The notes under the pieces are model-generated. The model was given only the letters and a program-made list of their open reading frames with translations. It did not search any database and was not told the origin of the DNA. Below, piece by piece: positions 33,301 through 42,300 of a DNA stretch of 64,000 nucleotides (positions are counted from its first letter, which is position 1; every line of letters begins with the position of its first letter). Source of the stretch: CAWGCE01 sp964480915. GTDB taxonomy: Bacteria > Planctomycetota > Planctomycetia > Pirellulales > Pirellulaceae. The translations under genes and the position numbers were made by a program. The stretch spans positions 1 through 64,000 of the forward strand of contig CAYZRS010000026.1 in the NCBI GenBank assembly GCA_964480915.1, given 5' to 3'.

Positions 33301-36300
33301 ATCGACCAGCTCGTGAATAATGTTTCCATTGCGGATGATGGTTCGCAGGGCGCAGATGAGAATCCGGCCAACAATAGTGACACCGATACCGATGTGCTGA
33401 CGGCGGCGCCCGATCTGTTCATCGCGAAGGATGACGGGGCGACCGTGGTGGCGGCTGGCGATAGCCTGAGCTACACGATCAATTACGGTAACGATGGGAC
33501 GCAAGGCGCCACAGGCGTGGTCATCACCGAGGTGTTGCCGACCGGAGCTACGTTTGATGCGGCTGGCAGCACGGCGGGTTGGACCGAGACCGCTCCGGGC
33601 AGCGGCATCTACACCTTGAGCGTCGGCGGTTTGGCTTCTGGTGCCAGCGGCAGCGTGACGTTTGCTGTCACGGTAGACGATCCGCAAGCCGCGGGCGTCG
33701 ATCAACTGATCAACAATGTGTCGATTACCGATGACGGCAGCAACGGAGCCGACGAGGATGCGAGTGACAATGCGGACAGCGATACAGACACGCTGAATGC
33801 AGCGCCCGACTTGTTCGTGACGAAAGATGATGGCCTGATGATCGTGGCGGCCGGCAGTAGCGCCGTCTACACGATCAACTATGGCAACGATGGAACGCAA
33901 GGGGCGACCGGCGTTACCCTCACCGAAACGCTCCCAAGCAATGCCTCGTTCGACCCGGCCAACAGTACCGCCGGTTGGACCGAAACGGCACCCGGTAGTG
34001 GCATCTACACATTCAGCATCGGCGCGCTCGCTGCGGGTGCCGGCGGCTCCGTCGATTTCGCCGTTATGGTCGATGATCCTCAGGCTGCTGGCGTCGATCA
34101 GCTCGTCAACCATGTTTCGATTGCTGACGACGGTAGCAATGGTGTGGATGAGGACCCGAGCGACAACAGCGACGGCGACACCGATGCGTTGACAGCCGCC
34201 CCCGATCTGTTCATCACCAAAACGGATGGCCTCACTGCCGTCACGGCGGGCGCCAATCTGATCTATGTGATCAATTACGGCAACGATGGTTCGCAAGATG
34301 CCACGGGCGTCCTGATCAGCGAGACGCTGCCGACGGGGGTCACCTTCGATGCCGCGAACAGCACCCCTGGCTGGACCGAAACGGCGCCGGGCAGTGGCGT
34401 GTTCACGTTTAGTGTCGGCGCACTGGCGTCTGGAGACGGTGGGACCATTTCCTTTGCCGTGACGGTCAACGATCCGCAAGAGGCGGGCGTCGAGCAACTC
34501 GTCAATTCCGTGACGATCGCCGATGACGGCCTCAACGGAGCAGATGAAGACCTCAGCGATAACAGCGATTCAGACATCGATACGCTCCTGGCTGCCCCCG
34601 ACCTGTTCATCGTGAAGGATGATGGTGAGACGGTGGTGGCGGCTGGTGATAGCGTTATCTACACGATCAACTACGGCAACGATGGGACTCAGGGCGCTAC
34701 CGGTGTCGTCATTACCGAGACGCTACCCGTCGGAGCCACATTTGACGCGGCCAACAGTAGCGCCGGCTGGACCGAAACGGCGCCTGGCAGCGGCACCTTT
34801 ACCTTCAACGTGGGCGGCTTGGCCTCGGGGGCCAGCGGCAGCGTTGCGTTCGCCGTGCTGGTCGACGATCCGCAAGATGCCGGGGTCGATCAGTTGATCA
34901 ACAATGTCTCCATCGCCGACGACGGCGCCAACGGTGCCGACGAGGATCCGAGCGACAACAGTGACGATGACGTCGACACACTCACGGCCGCCCCTGACCT
35001 GTTCATCAGCAAGGATGACGGAGCCACGGTCGTGACCGTGGGCAATTCGGTTGTCTACACCATCAACTATGGCAATGACGGTACGCAGGGCGCCACCGGT
35101 GTCGTGATCACCGAAACGCTGCCAGCCGGAGCGACGTTTGACGCCGCAAACAGCACGGCCGGTTGGGTGGAGACGGCGCCCGGGAGTGGCACCTATCAAT
35201 TCACGGTGGGAGGCCTCGCCTCGGGTCTCTCTGGCAGCGTGACGTTTGCGGTCGTCGTCGACGATCCGCTCGCGGCCGGGATCGATGACTTGGTCAATAA
35301 CGTCGCCATCGCAGACGACGGCACCAACGGTCCGGACGAAGATCCAAGTGACAATTCAGATGTCGACACGGACGTGATCGATGCCGTGCCCGATCTGTTT
35401 GTGACGAAAGATGATGGGCTGACCGAAGTCAATCCTGGAAATGTTGTCACTTACACCATCAACTACGGAAATATCGGCGATCAGGGTGCGACCGGCGTGG
35501 TGCTCACCGAAGCCTTGCCCGCCGGATCGGCATTTAATGCGGCTGGCAGCACGGCCGGTTGGACCGAGACGGCACCCGGGAGCGGCCTCTTCCAGTTTGC
35601 GGTTGGCTCCTTGGCCGCGGACGCCACTGGCTCGGTGACGTTCTCCGTCGTAGTGGATGATCCGATCGCTGCTGGAATCGATCAGCTGATCAACAATGTC
35701 ACGATTGCCGACGACGGGACGAACGGCACCGACAGCGATCTCACCAACAACAGCGACGACGATATTGACGTCGTGATTGCCGGGCCCGACCTGTTTGTCA
35801 CCAAGGACGACAGCGATACGTTGGTCACCACAGGGGACACGGTCGTCTACGTCATCAATTACGGCAATACCGGTTCACAGGATGCCACTGGCGTGGTGCT
35901 CACCGAAACGTTGCCTGTCGGTTCCACGTTCGATGCTGCCAACAGCACGGCCGGTTGGACCGAGACCGCTCCCGGCAGCGGCGTCTTCGAATTCAATGTG
36001 GGAGCGCTGGCCGTCAATGCGACGGGGAGCGTGAACTTTGCCGTCACCGTTAACGATCCGCAGGACGCCGGAGTCGACAATCTGGTCAACACGGTCGCGA
36101 TTGCCGACGACGGAGCCAATGGACCGGACGAGAATCTGGCCGACAATAGTGACACGGACAGCGATGTGCTGGATGCGACGCCCGATCTGTATATCTCAAA
36201 AGACGACGGGCAAGCTGTCGTCGTCGTGGGGGATGTCGTTATCTACACCATCGACTATGGAAATGATGGCAACCAAGGTGCCACGGGAGTCGTCATCACG

Positions 36301-39300
36301 GAAACGGTACCGGTCGGTTCAGCTTTCGACGCCGCGAATAGCACGGCGGGCTGGACTGAAACGGCACCCGGTAGCGGAGTGTTCGAATTCAACGTCGGGT
36401 CGCTGCCGGCCGACACGATGGGCAGCGTTGCATTTGCCGTCGTCGTGGACAATCCGATTGCGGCCGGAATCGATGACCTGGTAAACAACGTTTCGATTGC
36501 CGATGACGGCGCGAATGGCGTTGATCCCGATCTCAGCGACAACAGTGCGACCGATGTCGACGTGATCGATGCTGAGCCCGATTTGTTCGTCAATAAGGAT
36601 GATGGCGTCGGTGTGGTCACCGTCGGCGATTTGGTGATCTACACGATCAACTATGGGAATGACGGTTCTCAAGGAGCCACAGGGGTCGTGTTGACCGAGA
36701 CGTTGCCGGCGGGATCGTCGTTTGATGCGGCCAATAGTACCGCTGGCTGGACAGAGACGTCGCCCGGTAGTGGCGTCTTTCAATTCGACATTGGAGCCTT
36801 GCCGTCCGGCACATCGGCCTCTGTCGCCTTCGCCGTGATTGTCGATAACCCGGTCGCCGCTGGGATCGATCAGCTGATCAACAATGTCACGATTAGTGAT
36901 GATGGAACCAATGGTCCCGACGAAGACCCGAGCGACAACATGGACAGCGATGTTGATACGCTGAACGCGAACCCGGAACTATCGATCACGAAAGATGATG
37001 GCATCGGGACGTTGAATGCTGGCGATGGTACGGCCTATACGATCAATTACGCGAACACAGGCAGCCAGGGCGCGACGGGAGTCGTATTGACCGAAACGCT
37101 GCCGACAGGCACCACGTTTGACGCGGCCAACAGCTCGGCTGGCTGGGTCGAGACGGCGCCTGGTTCTGGTCTCTTCCAGTTTACGATTCCTTCGCTCGTC
37201 GCAGGCGGTTCTGGGTCGGTTCAATTCGCTGTGGTCGTGGACAACCCGCTCGCCGCCGGCATCGATCAGTTGATCAACACGGTTACGATCAGTGATGACG
37301 GCACCAATGGCCCCGAGGCCGACTTCAGCGACAACACGGCGACCGATACCGACGGCGTTGTGGCGGCTCCCGATCTGTACGTATCGAAGAGCGACGGTGA
37401 CGCCAGCGTGACGCCCGGCGGATTAGCCATCTATACGATCAGTTACGGTAACGACGGGACGCAGGGCGCGACCGGGGTCACGCTCTTCGAGCTCTTGCCG
37501 GCCAACACCGTTTTCGATCCGACGAACAGTTCACCCGGTTGGACCGAATCTTTTCCTGGTGAGTACGAGCTCGCGATCGGCGACCTAGCCTCCGGTGAAA
37601 CAGGAACGGCCACGTTTGCGGTCATCGTCAATTCGGGCATCCCGAGCGGCGTGCCGGCCATTGAAAACCTGGTTCAAATCGTCGATGACGGAGCGAATGG
37701 CCTCGATGAAGACGACGAGGACAACCGCGGCTTCGACGACACGCCGCTGATTACGGCACCGGATGTCATGGTGACGAAAACGGACGGGGGGATCACTGCC
37801 AGCCCAGGCGACACGGTCGTCTATACGTTGACCTATGCCAATGTGGGCAACGTCGGCACGGCGAATGTTGTCGTGACGGAATTCCTGCCAAACAATTCGA
37901 CCTACGACGCAGCCAGCAGCACCATCGGCTGGACCGAAGTCTCTCCAGGCGTTTTCGAATTCAGCATCGACACATTGGCGGCCGGCGAATCAGGCACTAT
38001 CGATTTCGCAGTGATCGTCGATGATCCGCTCACGCCCGGCGTGACGCAGTTGGTGAACAATGCCACGATTGTCGACGATGGCGTCAGCGGCGCCGACGCC
38101 AATCCGAACAACAACGACGCCATGGATAGTACGCCGCTCGTCGCAGGTCCCGATCTCTACGTCCTCAAAGACGACGGTCAGACGGTCGTTCGCCCAGGAG
38201 ACGCGTTGGTCTACACGATCAACTATGGCAACAACGGGACGCGGGGAGCGACGGGAGTCGTCCTAACCGAGACGCTGCCTGTCGGAGCCACCTTCGATGC
38301 GGCCAACAGCACCGCCGGGTGGGTCGAGACAGCCGTTGGTAGCGGCCTCTTTGAACTCACGGTGGGGCCATTGCTGGTCGGAGCGACCGGGTCGGCCGAT
38401 TTTGCGGTCGTGCTGGACGATCCGTTGGCTGCCGGCATCGACGATCTCGTAAACAACGTCTCGATCACCGATGACGGAGCGAATGGCGCGGATGAAAATC
38501 TGGCCGACAATAACGCCAGCGACACCGACATTGTTAACGCGGCCCCGAACCTGTTCATTACGAAAGATGATGGTCAGACGGTCGCTCAGGCTGGTGATCA
38601 GCTGGTCTACACGATCAACTATGGCAACAACGGCGACCAGGACGCGACCGGAGTCATCCTGACGGAGACGTTGCCAGCTGGAACGACCTTCGATGCGGCC
38701 AATAGCTCGGCCGGCTGGATGCAAGTCAGTACCGGCGTCTATCGATTGACGTTGGGCGCCTTAGCGGTTGGCGAAACGGGGTCCGTCACGTTTACGGTCA
38801 ACGTCGACAATCCGGTCGCCGCGGGCCTCAATCAACTCGTCAATAATGCCTCGATCGCCGACGACGGGACGAATGGTCCAGAAAGCAACTCGGGCGACAA
38901 CAATGCGATCGATACCGATACGCTGAATGCGGCACCCGATCTGTGGGTGACGAAGGATGACGGTGGCGCCACCGTAACACCGGGCGGTGCGATCATTTGG
39001 TCCATCCAATACGGCAACGATGGAACGCAGGACGCGACCGACGTCGTGTTGACCGAAACGCTCCCTGCAAACGCCACGTTCAATGCGACCGACAGCGACT
39101 CCCGCTGGTCAGAAACGGCACCAGGCAGTGGCGTCTATGAGCTGCAACTGGGCGCCTTGGCCGCTGGGCAAATGAACGCTGTCGCCTTCGCTGTGAATGT
39201 CAACTCGACGATTCCTGGCGGAGTGACCACGATCGATAACATTGTCGGGATTGCTGACGACGGCCTGAACGGTCCGGATGAAGACCCGGCTGACAATACT

Positions 39301-42300
39301 CACAGCGATGACACGCCGATCATCTCAGCGGTCGATCTGGTCGTGACGAAATCGGACGGCGGAGTCACCGCCACCGCTGGTGATGTCGTGACCTATACCT
39401 TGTCGTACTCCAACCAGGGGAACATTGGCGCCACGGGCGTGGTCATTACGGAAACGGTGCCCACGAATTCGTCGTTCGATCCGGTGAACAGTTCAGGCGG
39501 CTGGGTCGAGTCGCCCGTGGGGAGCGGCAACTATGTCTTCTCTGTGGGATCGCTGGCGGCTGGCGGGTCAGGGTCGGTCATGTTTGCAGTCGTCGTCGAC
39601 GATCCGCTGGCGCCTGGCGTGACGCTGCTCAATAACACAGCGAGCATCAGCGATGATGGAGCCAACGGAGCCGATGCGAATCCCGGCGATAACCTGACCG
39701 CCGATGATACGCCGCTGATCGCCGGCCCCGATCTGTTCATCATGAAAGATGATGGAGAGAGCGTCGTCGTCGCTGGTCAAGCACTGACATACACGATCAA
39801 CTATGGCAACGACGGTTCCCAAGATGCGACCGGCGTCGTGATCACGGAAACGCTGCCGGCAGGCCTGAGCTTCGACCCCGCGAATAGCTCGGCGGGCTGG
39901 GTCGAGACGGCTGCCGGAAGTGGCCTCTTCACCTACAACGTGGGGAGCCTGCTCGCGGGGTCGAACGGGAGCATCACGTTTGCCGTCATCGTCGACGATC
40001 CGCTCGCCTCCGGCGTCGAGCAACTCGTGAACAACGTTTCCATTGCCGACGATGGGGCGAACGGGCTGGACGAGGATCCAAGCGACAATACGGCGACCGA
40101 CACCGATACCGTCGATGCGGCTCCTAATCTATACGTTGTCAAAGACGACTCTCAGACGTCGGTGGCGCCTGGTGATGTACTGATCTACGCGATCAATTAC
40201 GGAAACGACGGTTCTCAGGATGCCACCGGAGTGGTCTTGACCGAATCGTTGCCGATGGGAACGACGTTTGATCCGGCCGGCAGCTCGACGGGCTGGGCGG
40301 AAACGGCGCCGGGCAGTGGTGTGTTCGAATACACGATTGGCGGTTTGGCCGCTGGCAGTCATGGGACGCTCACCTTCGCGGTGACCGTCAACCAACCTTT
40401 GGCTGCTGGCATCGACCAGTTGGTTAATAGCGTAACCATTGCCGATGACGGGACCAACGGTGCCGAAGTCGATCTCAGCGACAATTCGGACAATGACATC
40501 GACACCGTCATCGCAGCGCCGGATCTCGTGGTCACGAAAGAGGACGGTGGAGTCAATGTGACGCCGGCGGGAATCGTGACGTGGACGATTCACTACGCGA
40601 ATGTGGGTAGCCAAGACGCAACCGGTGTGGTGCTCACGGAAATGCTACCTGCCAACACGACCTTTGATGCCGCTGGCAGCGATGCTGGCTGGGCCGAAAC
40701 ATTCCCGGGAAGTCGCATCTACACCTACGCCGTAGGGGATCTGGCAGCCGGACAGTCGGCCTCCGTCCTGTTTGCTGTGCGAGTCGACGCATCGATTCCT
40801 AGTGGCGTTCCGGCGATCGATAACACGGTCACCATCGCCGATGACGGCACGAACGGCGGCGACGAGGACCCCACGAACAACAGCGACAGCGACTCGACCC
40901 CGGTCGTGTCGGCGCCCGATTTGGTCCTCACGAAATCGGATGCAGGTTTCAGTGCCATGCCCAACGACACGGTCATCTACACGCTGTCCTACTCGAACGT
41001 CGGGAATGTCGATGCGACAGGTGTCGTCATCACAGAACAGCTTCCCCTGGGAACGACCTTCGCGGCGGTCAACAGCAGCACGGGTTGGATCGAGACAGCG
41101 CCTGGCAGCGGGCTCTATACGTATGCAATTGGTAACTTAGCGTCCGGAGATGCGGGGACGGTCACCTTTGCAGTGACGATCAACGATCCGCTCATGGCCG
41201 GTCTGGAGGCCGTGGAGAACTCGGCCCACATCAGTGATGACGGAGCCAATGGACCTGACGCTAACGACCTAAATAATGTTGCCACCGACGATACGCCCAT
41301 CACGGCCGCTCCTGACCTCTTCGTCTTGAAGGACGATGGGAACGTCATTGTCGCGGCCGGAGATACGCTGATTTACACGATCAACTACGGAAACGCCGGG
41401 ACGCAGAATGCCAGCGGTGTCGTGTTGACCGAAACGATCCCGCTCGGAACGATGTTTGATGGGGCCAATAGCGATCCCGGTTGGACGGAAACGTCGCCCG
41501 GGAGCGGCGTCTATGAATTTGCCGTCGGCTCACTTTTGGTGAACGAAACAAGGTCCCTCCAATTCGCCGTGATCGTGGATGATCCGTTGGCACCAACCAT
41601 CGTCCAGTTGCTCAATGCGGTCACGATTTCTGATGACGGTACGAGCGGCCCGGATGAAAACCCGGCCGACAACAGCGACAGCGACATTGACGTGTTTGAC
41701 ATGGCGGTCGATCTGAGCGTGGTCAAAGATAATGGTCAGATCATCGCAACCGCAGGCGAAACGCTGGTCTACAGCATCCAGTATGCGAACAACGGTTCCG
41801 CGACAGCCACGGGAGTCATCCTCACGGAAACGCTTCCGCAAGGCACGACCTTCGACAGCCAGGCAAGCAGTGCCGGCTGGAGCGAAACGACGCCCGGCAG
41901 TGGCACCTATACGCTGTCGATCGGCACGCTAACTGCCGGCGAAACGGGGTCGGTTGAATTTGCCGTCGTCGTTGCCGATACGTGGGCGGCCGGTATTCAG
42001 CAACTGCTGAATGAAGTGACCATCACCGACGACAGTGCCAGCGGAGCCGATCTCAATCCGGCCGACAACCGATACGAGGAGATCGATCTGCTGGAGGTGG
42101 CCCCGGACCTGTCTCTCGTGAAAGATGACGGGAACGCGACCGTACTGGCTGGTGGTGATATCGTCTATACGCTGACTTACGCGAACCATGGTCAGCAAGA
42201 GGCGGTGGGAGTCGTCATTACCGAGAATCTCCCGGCGAACTCGACGTTCAACGCCAGCCTCAGTTCGGCCGGTTGGACGGAAACCAGCCCCGGCGTTTAC

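Noticed and set aside
33103..34497. 464-codon minus-strand ORF and many similar ones inside the giant gene
   Set aside because: They are periodic mirror images of the DUF11 repeats; their repeated Asp/Arg/Val-rich sequence is the complement of the sense codons.
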